From JAHEFX01 sp964614585 (lineage in GTDB: Bacteria; Actinomycetota; Acidimicrobiia; Spongiisociales; JAENVV01), in contig CAZTLW010000005.1 in the NCBI GenBank assembly GCA_964614585.1, positions 1-40,278 on the forward strand: a DNA stretch of 40,278 nt. The letters are read 5' to 3'. Position 1 is the first letter of the stretch, and each line of letters opens with the position of its first letter. The notes beneath the pieces are model-generated. The model saw only the letters and a program-made list of their open reading frames with translations, searched no databases and was not told the origin of the DNA. Positions 26,433 to 34,181 of this stretch are shown in pieces. Both the position numbers and the translations under genes were made by a program.

Positions 26433-27797
26433 GTGACGAGCCTCTGGGAGGAAACGGCCGGGCCGGTCCCGGCCCGAGCCCCGCTGGCCGGCGACGCCAC
26501 GGCCGACGTCGTCGTGCTCGGCGGCGGGTACTCGGGGCTGTGGACGGCCCTCCACCTGCTGGACCGGGATCCCGCCCTCGACGTCCTGGTCGTGGAGGCC
26601 CGCCATGTCGGCTTCGGGGCCAGCGGTCGCAACGGAGGGTGGTTCTCGTCGAAGGTCGCCGGCATCGCCGACCTGTTGGCCGACCCCGCCACCCGCGACG
26701 GCGGCATCGCGCTCCAGCGCCTCATGATCGAGACCGTCGCCGATGGGGGCCGGTTCCTCGCCCGGGAGGGCATCGAGTGCGACTGGGTCCGCTCCGGCAC
26801 CGTGGATGCCGCCACCAGCCCCGCCCAGGAGGCCCTCGCCAAGGCCTACCTGGCCGTGTTCGCCGAGGCCGGGTTCGGGGACGACTTCCGGTGGGCCCCG
26901 GCCGAGGAGATGGCCGAGCGCTTCCGGCCCGCCGGCCTGCGCGGTGGCTACGTCACCCCCCACACCGCCTCGGTCCACCCGCTGAAGCTGGTCCGAGGGC
27001 TCGCCGCCGCGGTGGAGCGGCGAGGCGGCCGCATCGTGGAGGGGACGACCGCCGAGTTGGCCGGTCCCGGAGCGGTGCGGACCGATCGGGGCACCGTGCG
27101 AGCGCCCGTCGTCATCCATGCCACCGAGGCCTACTCGGGCTCGCTCCCCGGACGCGGCCGCGAGGTCGCCCCGGTCTACTCCCTCATGGTCGCCACCGCC
27201 CCGCTCCCTGCCGAGGTCTGGGAGGTCGTCGGGCTGCCGAACCGGGAGACGTTTGCCGACTGGCGGCGACTCATCGTGTACGGCCAGCGCACGGCCGACG
27301 ACCGGATCGCCTTCGGTGGACGGGGCGCCCCCTACCACTACGGCTCGGCGATCGACCCGGCGTTCGACACCGACCAGGCCGTGGCCGAGGCCCTGGTGGC
27401 GGCCCTTCGTGGGCTGTTCCCCGACGTTGCCGACCACTTCGACGCGACCCACCACTGGGGCGGGCCGCTCGGTGTGCCCCGCGACTGGCGGCCCTCGGTG
27501 CGCTTCGATCCCACCACCGGCGTGGGATCGCTCGGGGGGTACGTGGGCCAGGGGGTCGCCGCGTCGGCGTTGGCGGGACGGTCGATGGCGGCGCTCGTCC
27601 TCGGCCACGACGACGACGAGGCCGCCGACCTGCCGTGGGTCGGCCATCGCTCACCGCGCTGGGAGCCCGAACCGCTGCGGTGGCTCGGCGTCAACGCCGG
27701 CCTCGCCCTCACGAAGTGGACCGATGACGACGAGCGGCGCACCGGGCGGGAGGCTCGGCTGCGCGGGGCGGTCATCCACCGCCTCGTGGGGCTCTAG
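26433..27797 (+). CDS. FAD-dependent oxidoreductase (DAO family)
   Basis: A 454-residue flavoprotein of the D-amino-acid-oxidase/PuuB-like family. The dinucleotide motif VVVLGGGYSGLWTALHL is near residue 25, followed by HVGFGASGRNGGWFS, typical of PuuB/OrdL-type enzymes oxidising amines, glycine derivatives or gamma-glutamylputrescine. The C-terminal FAD segment is GGYVGQGVAASALAGRSMAA. The start is GTG with a GGAG-type site. The substrate is not clear; no polyamine genes are nearby. Its stop overlaps that of the convergent transketolase gene by 4 nt. Confidence 0.88.
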   Translation: MTSLWEETAGPVPARAPLAGDATADVVVLGGGYSGLWTALHLLDRDPALDVLVVEARHVGFGASGRNGGWFSSKVAGIADLLADPATRDGGIALQRLMIETVADGGRFLAREGIECDWVRSGTVDAATSPAQEALAKAYLAVFAEAGFGDDFRWAPAEEMAERFRPAGLRGGYVTPHTASVHPLKLVRGLAAAVERRGGRIVEGTTAELAGPGAVRTDRGTVRAPVVIHATEAYSGSLPGRGREVAPVYSLMVATAPLPAEVWEVVGLPNRETFADWRRLIVYGQRTADDRIAFGGRGAPYHYGSAIDPAFDTDQAVAEALVAALRGLFPDVADHFDATHHWGGPLGVPRDWRPSVRFDPTTGVGSLGGYVGQGVAASALAGRSMAALVLGHDDDEAADLPWVGHRSPRWEPEPLRWLGVNAGLALTKWTDDDERRTGREARLRGAVIHRLVGL

Positions 27798-29722
27798 CCG
27801 GCCAGTTCGATGGCGTGGCGGGCGACGGCCTCGGGGGTGAACCCGAGGTGCTCGGCGATGACCCCGGCGGGTGCCGACGCCCCGAAGCGATCGATGCAGT
27901 GGGTCTCGTCGGCCCATCGCTCCCAGCCGAAGGAGGCAGCCGCCTCCACCGCCAGGCGGGGGGCGGTGCCGAGGACCTCGCGGCGATAGGCCTCGTCCTC
28001 TGCCTCGAAGGCCTCCCAGCACGGGAGGCTCACCACTCGGGCGTCCACCCCGTCGCCGGCGAGCAGGTCGGCGGCGCCGAGGCAGGTCGCCACCTCCGAA
28101 CCGGTCGCCACGAGCGTGACGTCGTTCCCGGGTCGCAGGACGTAGCCACCGCGGGCGACCCCGCCCCGGGGCCGGTCGAGGGTCGGCACTCCCTGGCGGG
28201 TGAGGACGAGGGCGGTGGGGCCGTCGTGGCGGTTGAGTGCCAACTCCCACGCCTCCACCGTCTCGGTGGCGTCGGCGGGCCGGACCACCCACAGGCCCGG
28301 CATCGCCCGCAGGGAGGCGAGGTGCTCGATCGGCTGGTGGGTGGGGCCGTCCTCGCCGAGGAAGACCGAGTCGTGGGTCCAGACCCAGATCGACGGCACC
28401 GCCATGAGGGCGGAGAGCCGCACCGCGGCCCGCATGTAGTCGCTGAAGACGAGGAAGGTGGCTCCGTACGCCCGCACCCCGCCGTGGAGGTTCATGCCGT
28501 TGACGGCCGCCCCCATGGCGTGCTCGCGGATGCCGAAGTGCACGTTGCGGCCGCCCGGGTCGTCGGCCGAGAACGACCCGCCGTCGGAGATGACGGTCTT
28601 GGTGGACTCGGCCAGGTCGGCCGCCCCACCCAGGAAGCCGGGCACCCGCTCGGCGATCTGGTCGAACAGGGCCCCGCCGGCGGCCCGGGTGGCCAGGGCG
28701 TCGTCGAACGAAGGGGCCGCCAGGGTCACCCGGCCTTGGTCGTGGTGGGCCGCCCAGGCCGCCGCCAACTCGGGATCGGCGGCGAACGCCGCCCCCCGAC
28801 GGTCCTGCCAGGCGCGATGGGCTGCCCGGCCCCGCTCCATGGCGGTGGCGAAGGTCTCGTAGATCGACGCCGGCACCTCGAACGGGGGATGGTCCCAGCC
28901 GATGGCCTCCCGGGTGGCGGCGACCTCGTCGTCGCCGAGCGGTGACCCGTGGGCCGAGGCGGAGTCCTGCTTGCCGGGGGATCCGTGCCCGATGTGGGTG
29001 TGGGCGACGATGAGCGACGGGCGGTCGTCGGCGGCGATGGCGGCCTCGTACGCCTCGGCGATGGCGGCGTGGTCGTGGCCGTCGATCGTGAGGGTGTGCC
29101 AGCCCATGGCGGCGTACTTGGCGGCCGCGTCCTCGGAGTAGGTGATGTCGGTGCTGCCGTCGATCGAGATCCGATTGGCGTCGTACAGGTACACGATCCG
29201 ACCCAGGCCGAGGTGGCCGGCCAGCGAGGCCGCCTCCTGGGAGATGCCCTCCATGAGGTCGCCGTCGGAGACGAAGCCGAACACGCGGTGGTCGACGAGG
29301 TCGGGGCCGAATCGGGCCCGCAGGTGGGCCTCGGCCATCGCCATGCCGACCCCGGTCCCGAAGCCCTGGCCGAGGGGGCCCGTCGTGGTCTCGATCCCGA
29401 GCGCCTGGTCCACCTCGGGGTGACCGGCGGTGTGGCTGCCCCACTGGCGGAAGCTGCGCAGCTCGTCCATGGGCATCGGGAACCCCGACAGATGCAGCAG
29501 CGAGTACAAGAGCATCGACCCGTGCCCGTTGGAGAGGATGAACCGGTCGCGGTCGGGCCAGGTCGGGTCGTCGGGGTCGACGGTCAGGAACCGGGTCCAG
29601 AGGACGGCGGCCGCATCGGCCAGCCCCATGGGTGCTCCCGGGTGGCCCGAGTTGGCCGTCTGCACGGCGTCCATGGCGAGGGCCTTGATGGCGTTGACGG
29701 CGTAGCGGAGGTCGTCGCTCAT
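27794..29722 (-). CDS. tkt: Transketolase
   Basis: A 642-residue thiamine-dependent enzyme of the pentose phosphate pathway. It has MDAVQTANSGHPGAPMGLAD with the substrate-binding His, the TPP motif GDGDLMEGISQEA (written SDGDLMEGI here), GHDHAAIAEA, and the C-terminal domain with ALVLTRQGVPTLDR. The start is the ATG of MSDDLRYAVNAI, supported by TACCCT ending 8 nt upstream. Further upstream the frame stays open but is low-complexity Pro/Arg sequence across the hairpin cluster, so it is not part of the gene. Confidence 0.96.
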   Translation of the reverse strand: MSDDLRYAVNAIKALAMDAVQTANSGHPGAPMGLADAAAVLWTRFLTVDPDDPTWPDRDRFILSNGHGSMLLYSLLHLSGFPMPMDELRSFRQWGSHTAGHPEVDQALGIETTTGPLGQGFGTGVGMAMAEAHLRARFGPDLVDHRVFGFVSDGDLMEGISQEAASLAGHLGLGRIVYLYDANRISIDGSTDITYSEDAAAKYAAMGWHTLTIDGHDHAAIAEAYEAAIAADDRPSLIVAHTHIGHGSPGKQDSASAHGSPLGDDEVAATREAIGWDHPPFEVPASIYETFATAMERGRAAHRAWQDRRGAAFAADPELAAAWAAHHDQGRVTLAAPSFDDALATRAAGGALFDQIAERVPGFLGGAADLAESTKTVISDGGSFSADDPGGRNVHFGIREHAMGAAVNGMNLHGGVRAYGATFLVFSDYMRAAVRLSALMAVPSIWVWTHDSVFLGEDGPTHQPIEHLASLRAMPGLWVVRPADATETVEAWELALNRHDGPTALVLTRQGVPTLDRPRGGVARGGYVLRPGNDVTLVATGSEVATCLGAADLLAGDGVDARVVSLPCWEAFEAEDEAYRREVLGTAPRLAVEAAASFGWERWADETHCIDRFGASAPAGVIAEHLGFTPEAVARHAIELAG

Positions 29723-29730
29723 GGCAGCGA

Positions 29731-29736
29731 AGGGTA
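29731..29736 (-). promoter_or_regulatory. -10 box of tkt
   Basis: TACCCT on the minus strand with 8 nt before the ATG at 29722. A 13-bp palindrome begins 7 bp upstream and would cover the -35 region. Confidence 0.5.
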
Positions 29737-29743
29737 GGGCGCG

Positions 29744-29774
29744 CCGAGCCCCCGGGCGGAACCCGGGGGCTCGG
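29744..29774. repeat. 13-bp perfect inverted repeat at the tkt promoter
   Basis: CCGAGCCCCCGGG and CCCGGGGGCTCGG separated by 5 nt. Its position over the expected tkt -35 region suits an operator; as RNA on the minus strand it would be a very stable hairpin upstream of the tkt start. Confidence 0.8.
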
Positions 29775-29782
29775 GGCGGAAT

Positions 29783-29934
29783 CCGGTCGGCGATCCGGAG
29801 GAGCGGGGAGGAGGGGGACAGCGTGCCGACCGGCTCCCGGGGGACGGTGCCCTCGACGTGGGCGCCGAGGTCCCCCGAGAATCTCCGGGACCGGCCCCGA
29901 CGGAGGGAGGAGGGAGGGGAGTGGGGCCGGTCCC
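29783..29934. other. Structured intergenic region: three more inverted repeats with G-rich loops
   Basis: No gene is seen between 29723 and 29940. Besides the palindrome at 29744 there are CCGGTCGGC/GCCGACCGG (29783-29833), CGGGGGAC/GTCCCCCG (29838-29877) and GGGACCGGCCCC/GGGGCCGGTCCC (29887-29934). The first and last enclose purine-rich plus-strand loops. The last loop and its right arm contain four G-runs (29905, 29912, 29916, 29923) that satisfy the G-quadruplex pattern. The last hairpin begins 7 nt after the stop of the 65-aa gene and probably terminates it. Confidence 0.7.
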
Positions 29935-29940
29935 GAGAGC

Positions 29941-30138
29941 TCAGGCGTCCTGGAGGTGCTTGGTGTGGCCTCGCAGGCGGGGGAAGTGGACGCCCTTGTG
30001 CTGGTTGCACTTGTCGAACTTGTTGTACATCGAGAGGCGGGTCGTGCAGCCGGCCTCATCGCAGGTGCGATGACGGTCGTAGGTCTGCGACTTGCGGGGC
30101 ACCTTGGCGACCCGCGTCGCCTTCATCGTCGTATCCAT
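29941..30138 (-). CDS. Small Cys/His protein, possible zinc finger
   Basis: A 65-residue basic protein, MDTTMKATRVAKVPRKSQTY at the N-terminus, then RTCDEAGCTTRLSMYNKFDK followed by CNQHKGVHF. The spacing C-x4-C-x14-C-x2-H could bind one zinc ion and resembles short Cys/His motifs in other actinobacterial proteins, but I cannot name a family. AAGGAG lies 5 nt before the ATG, a strong ribosome site. It shares its upstream region, including the 11-bp-phased repeats, with the divergent response regulator gene, so both may respond to the same signal. Confidence 0.75.
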   Translation of the reverse strand: MDTTMKATRVAKVPRKSQTYDRHRTCDEAGCTTRLSMYNKFDKCNQHKGVHFPRLRGHTKHLQDA

Positions 30139-30219
30139 GGTCACTCCTTCGGTGGTGGTGGCGGCCCCGTGGGGCCGGCCGGTGTTCTTCGCTGTTGGGA
30201 ACAGACTGAAGGAGGGCGA

Positions 30220-30263
30220 TGAGAGGTTCCTGAGGCTCGTGTGAGAAGCGCCTAAGAACCGTT
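30220..30263. promoter_or_regulatory. Four 11-bp-phased direct repeats (response-regulator binding sites)
   Basis: TGAG at 30220, 30231 and 30242 and TAAG at 30253, each exactly one helical turn apart (units TGAGAGGTTCC, TGAGGCTCGTG, TGAGAAGCGCC, TAAGAACCGTT). OmpR-family regulators typically bind such direct repeats as head-to-tail dimers. The array lies 31-74 bp upstream of the -10 box of the adjacent regulator gene, suggesting autoregulation and joint control of the divergent 65-aa gene. Confidence 0.65.
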
Positions 30264-30293
30264 CTGGGCCCGTGTGGATGCCGAATCCGGCCG

Positions 30294-30299
30294 TACCAT
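30294..30299 (+). promoter_or_regulatory. -10 box of the two-component operon
   Basis: TACCAT with 7 nt before the ATG at 30307. It overlaps another in-frame ATG at 30298, which therefore cannot be the start if this box is used. Confidence 0.5.
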
Positions 30300-30306
30300 G
30301 CCCTCG

Positions 30307-31017
30307 ATGCCACCCCCCGACCCCGCCGACGGCCACCGGGTCCTCCTCGTCGAGGACGATCGCGGGGTACGTGACTCCCTCGCCCGGGCGCTTGGCTTCG
30401 AGGGCTATGACGTGACCACCGCCCCCGACGGCATCGAGGCGATGCAGGTCGTCGACGGGGTGGCGCCCGACGTGATCGTCCTCGACGTGATGATGCCGGT
30501 GATGTCCGGCCTCGAGGTCGCCCGCCGGCTCCGTGCCAGGGGTGACGCCACCCCGATCCTCATGCTCACCGCCCGCCACGAGGTCTCCGACCGGGTCGCC
30601 GGCCTCGACGCCGGCGCCGACGACTACCTCGTGAAGCCGTTCGCCCTCGACGAGTTGCTCGCCCGGATCCGGGCCCTGCTGCGGCGCACCGAGGGGGTCC
30701 CCGGCGAGTCGTCGATCCTCGAGGTCGCCGATCTGCGCCTCGACGCCGACGCACGGCGGGTCTTCCGGGGCGAGCGCGAGATCGAGCTCACGAAGACGGA
30801 GTTCGACCTCCTGGAGTTGCTGCTGCGCAACGCCGGCATCGTGCTGTCGCGGGAGCAGATCTACGAGGACATCTGGGGCTACGACTTCGAGTCCTCGTCG
30901 AACAGCCTCGACGTCTACATCGGCTACCTGCGTCGGAAGACCGAGGCCGACGACGAGCCGCGGCTCATCCAGACCGTGCGCGGCGTCGGCTACGTGGTGC
31001 GCCCGGGGGCGGCGTGA
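30307..31017 (+). CDS. OmpR-family response regulator (MprA-like)
   Basis: A 236-residue regulator. The receiver domain covers residues 10-125 with the acidic pair Glu16/Asp17, phospho-acceptor Asp60 (VLDVMMP), Thr in MLTARHE and Lys in YLVKPFALDELLARI. The C-terminal winged helix has LTKTEFDLLELLLRNAGIVL and SNSLDVYIGYLRRKTE, very like MprA/PrrA. It overlaps the kinase gene by GTGA. The start at 30307 is chosen from the -10 box spacing. Likely targets include its own promoter through the TGAG repeats. Confidence 0.95.
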   Translation: MPPPDPADGHRVLLVEDDRGVRDSLARALGFEGYDVTTAPDGIEAMQVVDGVAPDVIVLDVMMPVMSGLEVARRLRARGDATPILMLTARHEVSDRVAGLDAGADDYLVKPFALDELLARIRALLRRTEGVPGESSILEVADLRLDADARRVFRGEREIELTKTEFDLLELLLRNAGIVLSREQIYEDIWGYDFESSSNSLDVYIGYLRRKTEADDEPRLIQTVRGVGYVVRPGAA

Positions 31018-32402
31018 GTCTCCGGGTCCGCCTCGCCGCGATCATGGCCTCGGCGGTGTTCATCGCCTTCCTGGTCGCGGCCGGCGCCTCCTTCATCGCC
31101 ACGACGGTCGTGCTCCGCGAGAGCCTGACGGCGGAGCTCGAGCAGACCGCCCGTCTCGTCGCCGAGGACCCGGCGGTGGTCGGGTTCGGCGTCAACCTCT
31201 CCCCGCAACGCCGATCCGGCTCCGTGCTCGGGTCCGACACCGTGGTCGAGCTCCTCAACCTGCAGGGATACCTCGAGGCCCAGGTCGGCGGTGACCACGG
31301 CATCGACCTCACCGAACGCCAGCGGCTCGTCCTCGGGGCCACGGGCTTCTCCCAGCCCGAATACCAGGTTGTCGACGACATCGAGTACCGGGTCGTCACC
31401 CTCGGCTACCCGAACGGCGCCGTCCGGGTCTCCCGGCCGACCACCGCCAACGCCGAGGCGCTGGCCCAGCTGCGCGCCGACCTCATCCGCTTCGGCATCG
31501 TGGCGGCCGGGGTGGCGGCGGGGATCGGGGCGGCGGTGGCCAACCGGATCACGCGGCCGGTGGCCCGCCTGACCGAGGTCGCCGAGGAGATCGCCGAGAC
31601 GGGCAACCTCGACCGACGGATCGAGACCGACCGCATCGACGAGGTCGGCCGCCTCGCCACGGCCTTCAACCGGATGATCACCGCCCTCTCGACGTCGCGC
31701 GACCAACAGCACCGCCTCGTCATGGACGCCTCCCACGAGTTGCGGACCCCCCTCACGTCGCTCCGGACGAACATCGAGGTGCTCCGCAGCCGCCGCGACC
31801 AGCTCGCCGACGGCCAGCGCGACGAGCTCCTCGGTGACGTCGGCGCCGACGTCGTGGAGCTGTCGGATCTCGTCGGCGAGTTGGTCGAGTTGGCCACCGA
31901 CCAGCACACGGCCGAGCTCGCCGAGCGCCTGCGCCTCGACGACGTGGCCGAGCAGGCCGCCGAGCGGACCCGCCGTCGGCGCGGCCGGGAGGTCGTGGTC
32001 GAGCTCGAGCCGTGCGAGGTGATCGGGCGACCCGCCATGTTGGACCGGGCGATCGGCAACCTCCTCGAGAATGCCCACAAGTGGAGCCCACCGGGGGCTC
32101 CCATCCGACTCACGCTCGCCGGCGGCGAGTTGGCCGTGCACGACCAGGGGCCGGGCATCAACCCGGGGGACCGAGAGAAGGTGTTCGACCGCTTCTACCG
32201 GTCGATCGATGCCCAGAACACCCCGGGCAGCGGCCTGGGGCTGGCGATCGTCAAGCAGACGGTCGAGGTGCACGGCGGGAGCGTGTTCGTCGACGACTCG
32301 CCCGATGGCGGCGCCGTCGTGGGCTTCCGGCTTCCCGGGGTCCGTCCCCTCGAGCCCGAGCGGGCCCGGTCCGGCCGTGCCTGGCGGCGCACCGGGGCCT
32401 GA
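31014..32402 (+). CDS. Sensor histidine kinase (MprB-like)
   Basis: A 462-residue membrane kinase partnered with the preceding regulator. TM1 is near residues 10-35, then an extracytoplasmic sensor of about 120 residues, TM2 near 158-178 (FGIVAAGVAAGIGAAVANRI), a HAMP domain (RPVARLTEVAEEIAETGNLD), the H-box with His241 (VMDASHELRTPLTSL), N-box (GNLLENAHKWSPPG), DQGPGI, FYRS and GSGLGLAIVKQTVE. All catalytic boxes are intact. The start is GTG in the overlap with the regulator. The signal is unknown; MprB relatives sense envelope stress. Confidence 0.95.
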   Translation: MSLRVRLAAIMASAVFIAFLVAAGASFIATTVVLRESLTAELEQTARLVAEDPAVVGFGVNLSPQRRSGSVLGSDTVVELLNLQGYLEAQVGGDHGIDLTERQRLVLGATGFSQPEYQVVDDIEYRVVTLGYPNGAVRVSRPTTANAEALAQLRADLIRFGIVAAGVAAGIGAAVANRITRPVARLTEVAEEIAETGNLDRRIETDRIDEVGRLATAFNRMITALSTSRDQQHRLVMDASHELRTPLTSLRTNIEVLRSRRDQLADGQRDELLGDVGADVVELSDLVGELVELATDQHTAELAERLRLDDVAEQAAERTRRRRGREVVVELEPCEVIGRPAMLDRAIGNLLENAHKWSPPGAPIRLTLAGGELAVHDQGPGINPGDREKVFDRFYRSIDAQNTPGSGLGLAIVKQTVEVHGGSVFVDDSPDGGAVVGFRLPGVRPLEPERARSGRAWRRTGA

Positions 32403-32418
32403 CCGATCGCGGGCTGCG

Positions 32419-32424
32419 TAGCCT
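32419..32424 (+). promoter_or_regulatory. -10 box of the SDR operon
   Basis: TAGCCT with 6 nt before the ATG at 32431; leaderless spacing. Confidence 0.45.
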
Positions 32425-32430
32425 TCCCGC

Positions 32431-33162
32431 ATGGACTTCTCCGGCACCACCGTCCTCGTCACCGGCGCCTCGAGCGGGATCGGCGCCGCCACCGCCCGGG
32501 CCTTCGCCGCCGCCGGCGCCCATGTCGCCGTGAACTCGTCGCGGAGCGTCGAGGCGGGCACGGCGCTCGCGGAGGAGATCGGTGGCTCCTACCACCGGGC
32601 GGACGTGGCCGACGAGGCGGCGGTGGTGGCGATGATCGACGACGTGGTGGCGGCGACCGGCCGACTCGACGTGGTGGTGAACAATGCCGGGACGACGAAG
32701 GTCATCCCCCACCACGACCTGGACGCCGCCACCGACGAGGTGTGGGGCCGGATCCTCGACGTCAACCTCATGGGCACCTGGTACGTGTCCCGGGCGGCGA
32801 TGCCGCATCTCGCCGCCGCCGACGACGGGAACATCGTCAACGTCACCTCGGTGGCCGGTCTGCATGCGATCGGGTCGTCGATCCCGTACGCGGTGTCGAA
32901 GGCGGCGATCAACCACCTGACGGTGCTGTTGGCCCGAGCCGTCGGCCCCGTCCGGGTGAACGCCGTCGCGCCGGGTCTCGTCGATACGCCGTGGACGGCC
33001 GACTGGGACGCGATGCGCGCCCACGTCAAGGACGTCGCCCCCCTCGGCCGCCCCTCGACGCCCGAGGACGTGGCGGCGGCGGTGCTGGCCCTCGCCGGCC
33101 TCGGCATGGTCACCGGGGAGGTGCTCACGGTCGACGGCGGCCACCTGCAGGTCCGCGGGTGA
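32431..33162 (+). CDS. Short-chain dehydrogenase/reductase
   Basis: A 243-residue classical SDR (FabG-like). It has the cofactor motif TGASSGIG (residues 11-18), NNAG, the catalytic Ser in NVTSVAGL and the YxxxK pair in PYAVSKAAINH, and the C-terminal TGEVLTVDGGH. The oxidised or reduced substrate cannot be told. Its stop overlaps the GTG of the next gene (GTGA), so it is cotranscribed with the leucine dehydrogenase-like gene. Confidence 0.94.
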   Translation: MDFSGTTVLVTGASSGIGAATARAFAAAGAHVAVNSSRSVEAGTALAEEIGGSYHRADVADEAAVVAMIDDVVAATGRLDVVVNNAGTTKVIPHHDLDAATDEVWGRILDVNLMGTWYVSRAAMPHLAAADDGNIVNVTSVAGLHAIGSSIPYAVSKAAINHLTVLLARAVGPVRVNAVAPGLVDTPWTADWDAMRAHVKDVAPLGRPSTPEDVAAAVLALAGLGMVTGEVLTVDGGHLQVRG

Positions 33163-34181
33163 GCGTCCTCGGCCACGCCGAGTTCGACGGCCACGAGCTC
33201 GTCCAGTTCGTCCACGACCCGGCGTCCGGACTCCGGGCGATCATCGCCATCCACAGCACCGTGCTGGGGCCCGCCGGGGGTGGCATACGGTTCTTCCCCT
33301 ACGAGTCGGAGGCCGCGGCCGTCGCCGACGTGCTCCGGTTGTCGAAGGCGATGACCAACAAGATGGCGATCGGCGGGCTGCCGCTCGGTGGTGGCAAGTC
33401 GGTGATCATCGGGCACCCGGCCACCGACAAGACCGAGGCGCGCCTCGAGGCCTTCGGCGAGGCGGTCGAACGGCTCGGGGGTCGGTACATCTGTGGCGAG
33501 GACGTCGGGATGCGACCAGAGGACATGGACGTGGTGGCCCGCCGGACCGCCCATGCCCGCGGCACCTCGACGGGGTCGGGCGACACGGCCCCGCTCACCG
33601 CCCACACCGTCTTCTCGGCGATCCTCGCCGCCGTCGCCCACCGCTCCGGTCGTCCCGTCCTCGCCGGGTATCGGGTGGCGATCCAGGGAGTTGGTGCGGT
33701 CGGTGCCCGGGTGGCCGCCCTCGTGGCCGGGGCCGGGGCCGAGGTGCTGGTGGCCGACGTCGACCTCGGGGCCGTCGAGCGGGTCGTGGCCGAGGTCGGC
33801 GCGACACCGGTCGACGTGGACGAGATCCTGGCCGCCGACGTCGACGTGCTGGCCCCCTGCGCCCTCGGCGGGGTGCTGTCGGCGCGGACGATCCCGACGA
33901 TCCGGGCGGCGGTGGTGTGCGGGGCGGCCAACAACCAGTTGGCGACGTCGGCCGATGCCGAGCGCCTCCACACCGCCGGGATCCTCTTCGTGCCGGACTA
34001 CGTCGCCAACATCGGTGGCGCGTACTCGGCAGTCGCCGGCGGTGCCGATCGGGCCCGACGGGTGGCCGACGAGGTGGGACCCCGGGTGGCGCAACTGCTC
34101 GCCGACGCCGACGCGGCGGGGATCTCCCCGAGCGTGGCCGCGGACCGTCGGGTGGCGGAGATCCTGGCCGGTGTCCGCTGA
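33159..34181 (+). CDS. Leucine dehydrogenase-like (Glu/Leu/Phe/Val dehydrogenase)
   Basis: A 340-residue NAD-dependent amino acid dehydrogenase. The substrate domain has GPAGGGIRFFPY and the catalytic Lys in GLPLGGGKSVIIG; the cofactor domain has VAIQGVGAVGARVAALV. NNQLAT and PDYVANIGGA are conserved in leucine/valine/phenylalanine dehydrogenases. About 340 residues is the leucine dehydrogenase length, much shorter than glutamate dehydrogenase. The product, a branched-chain 2-oxoacid, would be a substrate for the dehydrogenase complex encoded at 11.5-14.8 kb. The GTG overlaps the SDR stop. Confidence 0.93.
   Translation: MSVLGHAEFDGHELVQFVHDPASGLRAIIAIHSTVLGPAGGGIRFFPYESEAAAVADVLRLSKAMTNKMAIGGLPLGGGKSVIIGHPATDKTEARLEAFGEAVERLGGRYICGEDVGMRPEDMDVVARRTAHARGTSTGSGDTAPLTAHTVFSAILAAVAHRSGRPVLAGYRVAIQGVGAVGARVAALVAGAGAEVLVADVDLGAVERVVAEVGATPVDVDEILAADVDVLAPCALGGVLSARTIPTIRAAVVCGAANNQLATSADAERLHTAGILFVPDYVANIGGAYSAVAGGADRARRVADEVGPRVAQLLADADAAGISPSVAADRRVAEILAGVR

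Noticed and set aside
30298..31017. Response regulator starting at ATG 30298
   Set aside because: That ATG overlaps the TACCAT box, which predicts a transcript start near 30307.
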